64,000 bases of DNA. Source: Hybos culiciformis. Its lineage: Eukaryota; Arthropoda; Insecta; Diptera; Hybotidae. Shown here piece after piece: positions 47,894 to 59,491 of the stretch. Location of the stretch: assembly GCA_964007475.1 (NCBI GenBank), contig OZ023274.1:85703936-85767935 (forward strand), written 5' to 3'. Within the stretch, counting starts at the first letter, position 1; each line of letters starts with the position of its first letter. The position numbers and the translations under genes were made by a program. The notes below the pieces were generated by a model. That model was given only the letters and a program-made list of their open reading frames with translations, did not search any database and was not told the origin of the DNA.

Positions 47894-48005
47894 GATGAAA
47901 CGAGAAAAAAAGCAGCATCGACTTATCTGGTTGAAAACAATGATATTCCACCACCGAGATATCAAAAAGATGGAACATTACCATCATTGTATCCAAACAA
48001 TATTG
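47894..48005 (+). CDS. sns: sns-like exon: cytoplasmic tail, part 2
   Basis: Acceptor TTCTATTTAG and donor GTAAGT, phase 0 in and phase 1 out. It encodes DETRKKAASTYLVENND, then IPPPRYQKDGTLPSLYPNNI. The PPPRY and neighbouring prolines are a possible SH3 or WW site. The frame is fixed by the neighbours; the longer open frame over the same bases (47826-48095) is a shadow. Confidence 0.92.
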
Positions 48006-49700
48006 GTAAGTTTCAGTAATATTGAATATTTATGTAGAAATTTAACATTTCTCTATGTCTTAAAACTTTCGTTCAATAATAATATATGCGATTGAAAAAA
48101 TTATAATTTGATTTGAGCGACAGTATGTGGACATCTGATTCGCATATAACTTCAATAATTGAAATATAGACATTATTTAAACTTGATTTTGTGAGATTTT
48201 CGATAATAAATGTAATCAAAAAATTAATTTGTTAGCAGAATTTAAGAGAGGTTTTGTAAGCACTCAGAATTTTAATTTTTAAATATAAAAATTACTTTCA
48301 GCTTACATTACTATCTGAGAGTTCTTAAAGAAACGTCAATGTCTTAATTCGAATACAACACTAATTAACTATATTTTATTTTTAATGAATGCAAAATGAT
48401 CGACAGACAAAAGTATTACGCTGTAATATATAGTCTGCTCCCCTTCATGATTAATCTTTTTATATGCAAAAAAACATATACGCTTCAAATTTTCTACAAA
48501 ATCCATATTTCCATCAATAAATCTTTTAATTAAAATATTGATCATTTAAACAAATAAACTTTAAACCAAACCAAAAATAAAAAAAAAAATTCGTATAATT
48601 GAATTTTTGTAAGCCAAAAAAAAAAACTATAATTCCTCCTTTGCCAGTATTAACTTAAAGTTTATGTTTTTTGTTATCTCTGTTAATAAATTTTGAATTA
48701 TTTTTTTTCCTTTAAATATATATTTAGAACAAGCTTAAAATGAAACATCAAAACAACATAAACAAAAAATATCTAATCTTTTTTTTTTTTTCCTTTACTA
48801 CGTCTTCTCTTTGAATTAAGCCAAAAAAAACATACAAATTGAAGATGAAAATTACATAAACTTTCATATACCAATCCTTCTTCAAGAAAAGAAAGTTTTT
48901 AAAATAATTTTTGTACTTTTGGTCAGTTGTTTTATTTATCGTTATCAGTTATCAACTATCAATTATTATTTTTATCGCAATGCTTTTGAACACCTTAGCA
49001 AGCTCAAAAACAATTGCCGATCTAATTTTTTATTTTCAAATTTTGGTAAATCATAATCATCATCATAATTTGTGTTCGCAATCTCAGACTTTTTTTTTAC
49101 CAAATATTATAACAAAAAAAAAATAGACATTAAGTTTGCTAGAACCATTATTCTGTTTTGTTTTTTTTTTTTCTTCTTACTCTATGTAGACCCAGATATA
49201 GCGTCTTGAGGGCAAAATAAACCATTATGAGTAAAAATGGCATTTACGAATATAATAAAATTTATTTCAATATTGTTATAACATCCAGGAATATTATTAT
49301 TTTCCTTTTGTAAATTTTTTGTGTTCATTGTACGTCTTTTTGGACAAACATCATGACCAAAGCAAAAATCTAAGTCTTAGATTTTCTACCAATAAGCATA
49401 TAATATACATTATATTGTGTATATATAAATTGAGGAAGAAAGAAAAAATGTTGAAAAAAAAAAAAAACAAATAATGTAGACTAAATTGGATAATGATACA
49501 ATAAAAGTTATATAAACGTAGGAGCATACTATATGTAGGTAATATTTTTTAACTTAATTTTATACATTTTATTTTATTATCAGTTGTTTTTTTTTTTTGT
49601 TTTTTCTTTTTTAAGAATAAAAGAAAAGATTAACGTATAAGTAAGAAAATATTCAGAAGTTTTGAGTGTAAGAAATCGTTTTTAAATAGTTTATTTTAAA

Positions 49701-49800
49701 TACTTACTTAACTTATATAAAATAACATAATATTATATGTTGTACTTTAGGTTTGATACTTACTTATAAAATAATATAATATTATATGCTGTACTTAGAG
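49701..49800. repeat. Diverged tandem duplication, about 50-bp unit
   Basis: Two adjacent copies share TACTTACTTA, AATATTATATG and TGTACTT in the same order, with small gaps. A local duplication in the intron. Confidence 0.7.
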
Positions 49801-51150
49801 TTAGACTTTATATTTTTTAAAAAATAAAAACACAAATTTTATTCATATAACAAAATAAAAGTATTTTATAAAAGATAGTTATTATTACAAATTTTTTGCA
49901 CTTGCAGTTTTTGAGAAAATATGAACGATTATTTTTGAAATATTATCTTTTAACTAAGAAATAGATTGAAGATTGAAAATTTATTTAAATTATGATGAAG
50001 ACAATATGCTTTGAAAATGAGGAAATAACTAATATTCGTTTAAAATATAAAAGTTACACAAATAATGTTTTGTGCATTTGTCCATTGGGATTAAATGTTT
50101 CTGGTTTTTTTTATTTATTATATAATCAGCTGTCGTTTTTGCTAAATACAAAAATTTACTTTGGACATTTTATATACGTAAATTCCAAATTTTTTTTTTC
50201 TTTTTAAGTAAGTATAGTAAAATAAGTTTATACATATATACAATTATATATACATTTTTCTTTTTACTTTTGGGAAAGATTAAGGTAGGATAATATTATT
50301 GAATAAAAAGAAAAAGCGAAAAACGTTTTCGTTTATTCTGTTTTTCTTTATTCCTTTTTGTTTTTTTTTTTTTTCTTGCTTTTATACATCTTTTCTAGAC
50401 ACATAAATGTATTTAAGTAAAAACAATATTTATCTTACGAAAAAAAAAAAAAATTTTTTTTTTTATGAAGTAAATATATGTTATTTTATTATGAATAAAA
50501 AGGATATTATTATAATCTTGGGCGTAGTGGATAAAACCGAAAAAAAAAAAAACAAAAAAAATAAAATACAAAACAGATGAAATCATAAGAGAAATAAAAA
50601 AAATCAAAAATAATGTTTATTATTAGATTATGATTTTCTTTTTATGGTCAAGATTTGTAGAAATTCATATAAAAAAAAAAAATGTATATCTTTTGGGAAA
50701 TAAATCATATTTTATTTTTGGTTTATTAAAAAATACGTAAAAGAAAATATTACCCAATAAGAAATAATAAGAAAAATATATATTTTATCTTAAATTTTTC
50801 GTTTCAATACAACCAAAGTGTAGTCATTATAATAAGTTCAAAAAAAAAAACAAAAAACAAAATTCAACACTAATTTGACATACTTATTCGGAGAAAAAAA
50901 TACAGTATCTAATGTACATTTCAACTTCTCAGGACTCATCGTCAACGTCCGTACACATAATTAGTACATTATAAATATTATAAATAATAATTCCATGGAA
51001 AATTATTTATTAAAACGTAGAAAAAAAACAATAATTCTTTGTTGACAAAGAAAGTTATTTTTAATATAATTATAATAAAATTACAAACATAATTATTTTA
51101 TGACAACAATAATTTCTTGATAAATTTGCCATCATTGTGTCCTTTGTATT

Positions 51151-51181
51151 GCCCTTATCCGAGGGCATGTTCAGCAGTGGG
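51151..51181 (-). repeat. Retroelement-tail-like fragment
   Basis: On the minus strand it reads CCACTGCTGAACATGCCCTC followed by a 6-bp stem (TGCCCT with AGGGCA). CTGCTGAACATAGGCC-like sequence is a familiar 3'-end signature of insect non-LTR elements, which I recognise by memory only. It is GC-rich against its surroundings, and no coding part is left. Confidence 0.5.
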
Positions 51182-52373
51182 TTTGATTGCCAACTCAGGA
51201 TTGTATTTTTATTTTATTCGTATTTTATTATTTTTACTTAAAATTTAAAAATAATCATCATTGTCCTCTTAACTTAAAATGTTGAAAACTTATTTTAAGC
51301 ATATATATTAAGAAAATTAAGCTATAAATTAACTTTAAACCAAAAAAAGGCACATGAGTTTTTTAATATACTTTTTTTTAAGAAGAATAAATACTCCTTC
51401 ATATCCTTTCAAATGAACTATAAATTTTTATTTAATTTTATGATTATCAATTTTTATTTTTTACCAGTGTGAGCTTTTTTTTCTTTAATTTTCATAAATT
51501 CTAAGAATCATAAAATTACTTTATGAAAGTTACCTTTTTGAACCCAACCAAACCTGAGAATTTGGATATGAAAGAACAAAAAAAAAATTCAAAAAAAAAA
51601 AGAAAACTTTTGAAAATTTTATTGTACTTCTGTTTTTTGTTATTTTTTTTTTTGTGAGTGATGTTTTACCATCACTTTTTTTTTTTTTTGTATTTGGTAT
51701 GTCATTAAAAAGTTTTACGTGAAAATTTTTTAGTATGCTATCAAAAAGTTTTCCCTTTTCTTTTTTGTTGTTTTTTTTTTTTTTTGTTTTCCTCACAAGA
51801 AGCCATGATAATTGGTGATGGAAAAAAAAAAAATTTTTACTTTTACAAATTTTTTAGGATGCTTGTTTATATTGTTCCTAGTTTTTTTTTTTTTGGGAAT
51901 CCTTGGTGGAAAATTACCACCATGAGATAAAAAAAAGAATATTTTTTTTTCTTTTGCATTTTTTTTTTTCAATTTAACATTATTGAAAAAAATTATCAAA
52001 TTGATTCTGTTTTATTACCTCACTGTGGAATGATATCTTGTCTTTATTTTTAGGTTATCCCATAATGATTTTGTCCAATAAAAAGTATACGGCAAAGTTT
52101 TTATCGCATTTCATGAGCTTTTAACGCCCTGTTTTGATGCGTTTTCTTTTTTCCCCAAAAGTTTAATAAAAACATTTAGTTTCTGGACTTAAGTATATCA
52201 AATATGATTTTTTGTTGGTTAATTATTTGGTGTTATATAAGCCCAGAACCCATATTGATGGTCTTAATTGTGTGAATTTATCAAATTAGGATCTCAAAAG
52301 TATTTTTGTAACTTTATTTAAATAATTTTTTTTTGTAATTAAAATAATTTTGATTTTTTAATAAAATTGTTTC

Positions 52374-52445
52374 ATTCTCATACAAATATATGGTTTTTGA
52401 CAGTCGCTATCGCTGTCGCCGTCGTTGTCGCCCCAATTGTGTTTT
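52374..52445 (+). repeat. CGTTGT-rich dispersed repeat, copy 1
   Basis: The core CGTCGTTGTCGCCCCAATTG and the flank ATTCTCAT...GGTTT match the reverse complement of 59191-59266, apart from a 6-base unit expansion in the core. The copy is GC-rich within AT-rich DNA. Confidence 0.75.
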
Positions 52446-54461
52446 CACCTTTAATTGTAAATGAGTTATTATTATTGATATTTATTTAATTACTAGTAAT
52501 AGAATGACAGATAAAATATAATTCCATAACTACAAATTTTATTCCTGTTTCCTGAATAAAAATAAAAACTCTTCATCGACTTTTGAACAAAGAATGGGAA
52601 TGATTTAAATAAGAAATATTTAACTTAGTGATCCTTTTTGACTTTTTGTTGTTAATACAATTTTTTTTTTGTGTTATTTCGAAAAATTAAGAATTTTAGC
52701 TTAATGTAGAGAAACATTAACTTAAATTATTTTTGATAGCAATAAAAGAAATAATTTTCAGAAAAACTAATGATACTTGAAGCAAATGAAATTTTACTTT
52801 TCATAACAGGATCAAATTTATCATATATATATATATAGTATGTACATACATAATGTGCTCCCCAAAAAAAAAAAAGTTAAGCAAGTTAATTTTTTTTTTT
52901 TAGATACAAAAAAGTTTTGAATTTTTTCATTTCTTTTTTCTTTTTTGACGCAAGAAAAAAAGTTGTTAATAATATTTTTTTGTTGAACGAAGTGTACCTA
53001 CTAATAAGAATCTAAAGATACTTAATTTTTTTTTTTTTTTTTTTTGCTTTCTAAAGGTATTTATTCGCAAAAGAAATAAACAAATTTTCTCTGATGAAAA
53101 AAAAAAAAATCCAATGTAATTTTAAAGCTTAACTTTAATGGAATTTTTTTGTTCGTTCGTTGTAAAAATAAAATTAACGCATATAAAAAAAAAAAAAAAA
53201 TAATGAATTAAGTTCGAGAAAACTTGAAATTTTACACTGCACACAACATTGTGATGGTGTTTTATTTCGTAAACATAGAAAATAAATATTTTGAGAGCAG
53301 AATACAAAACGAAAATCGTGATTAATAAAAATTATTCAAATCGTGCTTGGAATGAATTTTTTGAAATTTTATAATGAGAAATTTTATTAACATTTTTTTT
53401 TATGGATGAAAATATTTTATGACAACTCTTTTGTAATGTGATAGGTAGAAATATTTTTTTGTTGAAGAAATTTTGTTTTCGAAGCCATTGTTATTGAATT
53501 TATTTTCTAGCTAGTTTTATTCCAACACACAAAATTGTAAAAATAACATTTTTCCTTTAATTTAAAACAGAAAATAAAGAGCAAAAAACAATTTTCTTTT
53601 TTCTTCGAATTTTCTTTTCTTATGCGGGAAAAATGTTTTATGGGAAATTTGTTCTGAATTTAAATATGTTTCAGACGAAAAAAAAAAAAAAATTATATAC
53701 CTACATAGAAAAAAAAAAAAACTTGTCAAAGTAAGAAAACACTTCAGCATAGGTAATTTTTGGGGAACTGAAAAATTAATGCTAAAAAAATTTATTTGCA
53801 TGAGATAACAAAAGTTTTTATTTTTTTTTTCCTTGCTTCCTTATTTCTGTTTGTTTGCAGGAAAAATAAAAAGTTTTATTAATGCTATATATATACATTT
53901 ATTTATTTTTTTCCTAATTTGAATTCATTACAAAAAATTTATTTATTGAATAAATTGTCAAAATAAATTGTATTTTAATATTTAAGTTGAATATGTGCGA
54001 CGACGATATTCTCAATTATTGAATGAAAAATAAATCAAGGTCGTTTTTCTTCAAGTGAACACACTCTACCTTAAGTTTAAAATAAATTGTTATTTATTTT
54101 TTTTTTATTTTTTAATCATCTTTACAACACAGTCAGTCAAGATTTACTTCAAATATCTGATGCTTAAGTAGTTATATAGGTATATAAATTTTCCACTTTT
54201 ATCAGCATTAAAAATTTTACATAATTTTAATATATAGAAAGAACTAATAGCGTTTTCTTAACTTTATGTCTGTGTTAAAATTACTCCGAAAATTCAAATA
54301 GTTATGTTGTAATTTGAACTTTTTATTTGTAAACAAAAGTTATATGAAAACGATAATAAATCTTATTGTAATCAAGTTAAAATGATAACGATTAAATTAG
54401 CTATTAATATAACAAGCGGAATACATAGTTTTTTCTTAATTTTGTTTTTTTTTTTTTGCAG

Positions 54462-54652
54462 GTGTAAATACTAGAACACTGCCACATCCGAGACATCACA
54501 ATAATACGCATATGTTTAATGATCATCGAACCAAAGATGATCAAATGCTGGTAACAAAAGGTTCATATATTCCGTCCCCATCTCCAGCACCACCAATGGA
54601 TGGTTCCTATTATAATATGAACAGTGATCGATATTTATCATATCCACCAATG
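54462..54652 (+). CDS. sns: sns-like exon: cytoplasmic tail, part 3
   Basis: Acceptor TTTTTGCAG and donor GTAAGT, phase 1 in and phase 0 out. It encodes VNTRTLPHPRHHNNTH, then MLVTKGSYIPSPSPAPPMDG, SYYNMNSDRY and LSYPPM. It is rich in His, Pro and Tyr. YYNM fits both YxxM (PI3-kinase p85) and YxN (Grb2-type) SH2 sites; SPSPAPP could bind SH3 domains. The protein is unlikely to end here, because a clean donor follows, but reading into the intron would add only Val-Ser before a TAA. Confidence 0.92.
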
Positions 54653-56016
54653 GTAAGTTAAGTTTTGAGTATATTGTTGTTTTGGTTTTATTTAGTCTTA
54701 ATTGGATTTCATCATAACTACGGGAATAGTTAAACGTCAAAGTTTGTAAAACGTCAAGTTTGTCCACCAGACATTTTTAAAAACTTATAATTATCTTTAT
54801 TTAAGATTTAATGTGTTTTTTATGTCGCTTCCTGTATTCTTTAAATTTATTGTCTTAATTACTCTTTTTTATTAAGTTTTCAATCAAATTTTTATTCATA
54901 ATAAATATTCTAAAATGAAGAGGAACTTTATTGCCACCAATAAAAAACAGGGGACAGAAGTATATAAATGTAAAAAAAAATATTTTTTTTGCAATTTTTA
55001 TTTTATTACTTATTTTATTCAAAAAAAATTTTTGTGAACAAAAAATATTCTATACAATTGATTTTTCCGCTATAACAGAAAAAAAAAAATATCGATTTTT
55101 CGGCCAATTAACTTACCATAAAAGAATGCAATTTTTTTTACGATTTTGTGGTATGCTTAATTTGCGCTTAAAATAATAATTTCATTTTTACAATAAATCT
55201 ATTTAAAATTTTTCACTTTATCTAGATTTTTTTGTATTTTTATATATTATATTAAAATTAAATTGAATTTTCATAGAATTTAAGCCAATTTTAAGTTTTA
55301 CTTTGATGAATATTTTTGATAATTTTTTTTACTAGTATTTTAATCCAATGTAATATATGACCGTGATCCAGAAATTATATACTCTCCTGTTTTTTCGTTC
55401 TTTTACTTTAAGACTTGAAATTATTTTTCAATTAATTCTATATTTACTATTTTATAGAGTTTAATATAACAACTATAGAAAAAAAAATTAAATGACTAAA
55501 TTTGTTATAAATTTAATTAAACCAAATGTAAAAAATAAATTTACTTTTATTGCTGTTGAGAGCAAACAATATTCTAACCTTAAATAATCAGGATCTATGT
55601 AAAGTCAGCTAATAATAAAATAAATATTTGGCCCAGTGTCTATAATTGAATATATTCATAAAATGGTTTTTGCTAAATTTAATTTGGGTATTTATCTGTA
55701 ACATCAAATTCGAATAAATAATATTTGGTAAATTATTATCTATAAAAAAAAAAATCATTTCGTTTCATTTATAAAAAAATAAAAAAACAAAATTATTATT
55801 ACTGGTATTTATTGGACAGAAAATTTTTGAAATAATTGTATGATTCGCACTTTTAATAAATATTTTTATTTTACCAACTTTATATTCCACACAAAAAAAT
55901 TTAAAATTTTAATATCTGTACCCTGAAAAGAAATTTTCTAATTTCGAATATTGAAAAATTTTCATCATAATTTGATTTTTTTTTTTTTTAATTTTAACTT
56001 CAATTATAATCTATAG

Positions 56017-56064
56017 ATACAAAATTAAAAACTCTCACTTATACAAAATTAAAAACTCTCACTT
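56017..56064. repeat. Perfect 24-bp tandem duplication
   Basis: Two adjacent identical 24-bp copies starting ATACAAAATT and ending CTCTCACTT. Identity implies a recent event. Confidence 0.9.
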
Positions 56065-57832
56065 ATAAATAATACTGATTGCATAAAAACAAAAAAAAAA
56101 TCAACAACTTTAATATTATTCTAACTACATACTATGCATTTATGTATGAATGAGAAAATTTTTTAGCAACTACTACAAGGATCGTGACTTTTGATCCCAT
56201 TTTAGTACTTTCTTCATTCATTTTTCTTTTCAAAATAAAGTTGAAAGGTTAAAAAACTTTGTTAGCTACAATTTTTTTTTTTTTTTTTGCATTCAAATTG
56301 GAAATTTATCTAAAATTTTGTCGAAATGCTAAAAAAATAAAGGAATACATATACTATATATTTTATTGAAAAATATTTATTAAAAGAATAATAATTTTTT
56401 TTTAATAAATAATATTATAAAATATATTTTTATTTATGTATTTTTTTTTTCTTTGTACAACATTATAACAACCAAAAAAAAAAAATCATAAAGGAAAATC
56501 TTGAAAATTTATTTAAAAGAAAATTTTGCATTGAGAAAATTTATTATATTGAGAAAATATCTTTAAGTGTCGCAGTTTATCCTATTCAAATAAAAAAAAG
56601 AAAAATTTAATAACGCAGGCAAATAATTCGAGTAAAATAGCAATTTTAAATTTTATCTTTTTTTTTTGGAAATCGAAAATTTTTTATTTCTCTATTTTAT
56701 TGAGGACTTAAATTTATGACAGTATACTACTAGTAAACGAAGAATATTTTTTTCTTCGAAAATTTTATTTTCGTATATTCTGCTCATCATCTTTGTGAAG
56801 TTTGATGAGATATTTAATCAAAATAAATATTATACTTAAAAAAAAAAAAACATTTATACCCGTTTTTTTTTTATGTTTGAATAATTGACTTGAGTTTTTC
56901 GAACCATAATAAAAAAAAAAAAAAACTTTATCTATGAGCCAAGAATATTTTTATTTGAAAAAAAAAATAAAAAATAAAAAATCATTAAAAATGAAATTGA
57001 TATTGACTTTATTTTTGATGATAAAAAAAGAAAATTCGAAAAAAAAAAATCTTTAAGTGAAGAACATGAATGGCAAAAAAGGTCAGTCAGAAAAACGTAT
57101 ATAAAAAAAAATGTTTGAAGGATATAATCGATTAATCTACATTATGTATTCGAAATGTAATTAGAAATTTAAATCGAATAATTATAGAATATTTCTTTTT
57201 TATTTCTCAAATAATATATACATACCCATACTATATAGTATTAGTACATATATCGTAAAATTTGTATACCCAAAAACTGAAATAAATTAAAATTCCTAAA
57301 TCTAAATAGAAAAAATATATATAATAATGTTGACATTCTGATATTTGTTTTTAAAATAAAAATTTTTGCGAAAAAAAAAAAATTCTTCCTTAATCAAATC
57401 GACAAAATTACTAATTTAGATTTTTTCCTATATTTATAATGATAGTACAAATTATAATGTGCATTAATGTTGTCGTTATTTATTAAATATTCAAGTTTCA
57501 TTTGTAAATAATTATCTAGAGAATTTATTTATTTTAGAGAATTTATGGAATTTAAAGTTTCACTTTTAACTATACCTCAAAAAATAGATTTTCACATTCA
57601 AGCCTAAATTTTTTTGGTTCGTTTTCAATCACAAATTGAAAATGGATTATATAATATGTTTTCATTATATAATATTATGTCAACCCGTTCGTCCCTTCGT
57701 TTTTAATTAAAAATGCTTATAACTCATGCACTGCCTTATCGATTTAACTTATTTATACCCCAAAACATCCGCTGCATCGTTCACTTTTAGCTCCACTGAA
57801 GGAAGTATAAATAATTTTCATATCAAATTTAT

Positions 57833-58207
57833 ATATATTTTAGTATGAATTTTCAATTCATCATCATACATTAATTTATTAAGAAATTAAATATAATCAG
57901 CCACACCATTAACAAATAAATTAAAGAATAATGAATCAAAAAGTGAACTTTGATCAACCTCAGATTTTGCAAAGGTAGCGGGCCATGTGATTAAAATAGA
58001 TAATTTTTTTTGTATAAATGCTTTCTGTCTGTTATGTAGGATGTAATCCACAATAGAATTTTTGAATGAAGTCCAAAAGGAAATATCTTTTTTATTAAAC
58101 AGCACAAAATTAACTCTATAAAAGGTTTTTTTTTTGGAATCCATGTATACAATCAACCTATTTAATTTTGGTAATATTGCAGAAACTAAAAAATATATGT
58201 TTAGCAC
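57833..58207 (-). pseudogene. Decayed non-LTR reverse-transcriptase remnant
   Basis: On the minus strand about 110 codons keep the RT motifs in order. VYMDSKKKTFYRVNFVL stands where YLDFSKAFDRVNHVLL-type sequence is expected. SEVDQSSLFDSLFFNLFVN matches GVPQGS.LGPLLFNLFVN. After an in-frame TAA (57887-57889) the same frame continues with LMYDDELKIHTKI, matching the YADDLKI box. The spacing of the three boxes is right, but key residues (the VPQG glycine, the spacing of YADD) are changed and there are stops. It is far older than, and of a different family from, the element at 34925-38400. Confidence 0.8.
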
Positions 58208-59190
58208 CTGGTTTATTTAAAAGTAAAAAATCTTAAAAGTAAACTATTGAAAACGGTTACCATTCTTTATTTATATGAGATACTTTTCTATATTCAAATT
58301 CATTTATTTTCAATCTGATATAATACAATTAGATTATAATTACTTATATTTAGAGATTTAGTGTCCTATGCTACTTTATTACTAAGAAATTTATGTTACA
58401 TTATCACTAATTCTATATTTTTATCAAAACATTTAATATAGCTTTTCTATATTTTTTTGTTTGCATAATCAAATATTTTTGTCAATGACGTATAGGTATA
58501 TATGACGTCAATGATGTATGTATACATAGTAGCTCGTGACATTTTTTTGCTAACTTTTAAAAATAGATTTACGGGAGAAACAGAAAAAAAATTATATCAA
58601 TTTTTTTTTTTGGAAAATCAAAGTTTTCACTTTTCTCTCATAAATATTTCAAAACAAACATATTACTCAAATTTAAAAAATAAAATAAAATAAACTAAAA
58701 ACATAAACAAACAAACAAAAAAAAAAATGAAATTTATAGAAATCTGTTTCGAATGATTTAGTTTCGTGCTGAATTACATTAAAATTGAAAAAAGGAAATT
58801 TTTTTTTATTCATTTATTTTCTTTTAATTTTCCAGATTGAAAATGAAAATAAAATTTATATAAATAATAAAAAAAAAATTTATAAGAAAAATTAAAAGTA
58901 ATCAAACGAAGAAAAAAAAAACAATATTATTTTCTTCCATTTCTTTTATTATATTATTTTTAATATTTTTTATTTTTATCTTTAACAATATTCTTTGTGT
59001 CATGTCGCTCAAAAACAATTTTATATTATAGCGGATATTGAAAACATTTATATTTTGTTATTTTTTTCTTTCTTATATTTGTACTGATTTATAAATATAT
59101 TAAAATGAAAAAAATAAAATAAATTTTATCACCAATATAAATATTGGTTAAGCTCCTTATTTTAAATTTTTATGGATTTCTTCGTGCATT

Positions 59191-59266
59191 AAACACAATT
59201 GGGGCGACAACGACAACGATATCGATTGTCAAAAAAAATATAGAAACCGTGTATTTAAATGAGAAT
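59191..59266 (-). repeat. CGTTGT-rich dispersed repeat, copy 2
   Basis: The reverse complement of this stretch matches 52374-52445: the shared CGCCCCAATTGTGTTT end, a TCGTTGTCGTTG core and the ATTCTCAT flank. A weaker inverted match (AATTGTGTTT with CCGTTGTCTTCG) lies at 59465-59491, so the two may be ends of one element of about 300 bp. Confidence 0.7.
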
Positions 59267-59464
59267 AACTAACGACAAACTAGTAGTAACGACTGTATCG
59301 CGCTTCTAATTTTGACGTTCGATGACATCGTAACAGCTTAAAGTGTCAAACTATTAAACACATCTATTTAAAAATAAAACAAAAATATTAAATTAATTTT
59401 GAAAATTAAATAAATCTCGAATCATTAATCAGCCAGCTTTTGAGGAAAAATTATTAATTTAGCT

Positions 59465-59491
59465 TCCGTTGTCTTCGCTGTAATTGTGTTT
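59465..59491 (+). repeat. Possible opposite terminal repeat of the CGTTGT-rich element
   Basis: CCGTTGTCTTCGCTGTAATT and the following GTGTTT are an imperfect inverted match to 59191-59218, with an exact AATTGTGTTT end. The spacing of about 300 bp would suit a small inverted-repeat element. No target duplication was seen. Confidence 0.4.

Larger units (their letters stand above)
48006..54461 (+). other. Intron, 6.5 kb
   Basis: AT-rich intron. It holds a diverged tandem duplication at about 49701-49800, a retroelement-tail-like piece at 51151-51181 and one copy of a CGTTGT-rich repeat at 52374-52445. The lysine- and phenylalanine-rich ORFs around 51530-52000 are low-complexity readings of homopolymers. 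Confidence 0.7.
540..54652 (+). other. sns: Nephrin-family adhesion receptor gene (sns/hibris-like), partial locus
   Basis: Eighteen exons with GT-AG borders join in one reading frame: about 1,050 residues with one membrane exon used. The product is a type I membrane receptor: half an Ig domain, seven whole Ig domains, one FN3 domain, a transmembrane helix and a cytoplasmic tail. In the fly, this family (Sns, Hibris; vertebrate nephrin) acts at the cell surface in trans with Kirre/Roughest. It serves in myoblast fusion, nephrocyte slit diaphragms and eye patterning, and signals through tyrosine-phosphorylated tail sites and SH2/SH3 adaptors. Seen here: repeated Cys-Trp-Cys Ig patterns (for example YRCEAHN, YACEATN), an FN3 domain directly before the membrane exon, and tail motifs PPPRY and YYNM. 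The 5' exons (signal peptide, first Ig domains) and the 3' end are outside the window. Sns rather than Hibris is my recollection of the tail and FN3 style, not an alignment; a single ancestral sns/hbs gene is possible. Confidence 0.85.

Noticed and set aside
47826..48095. 89-codon ORF over the tail exon 47894-48005
   Set aside because: It is another frame of the real exon; the frame that joins the neighbouring exons encodes the PPPRY tail segment instead.
51530..51999. Two lysine/phenylalanine-rich minus-strand ORFs
   Set aside because: They arise from A/T homopolymers; the amino-acid use is low complexity and there is no domain.
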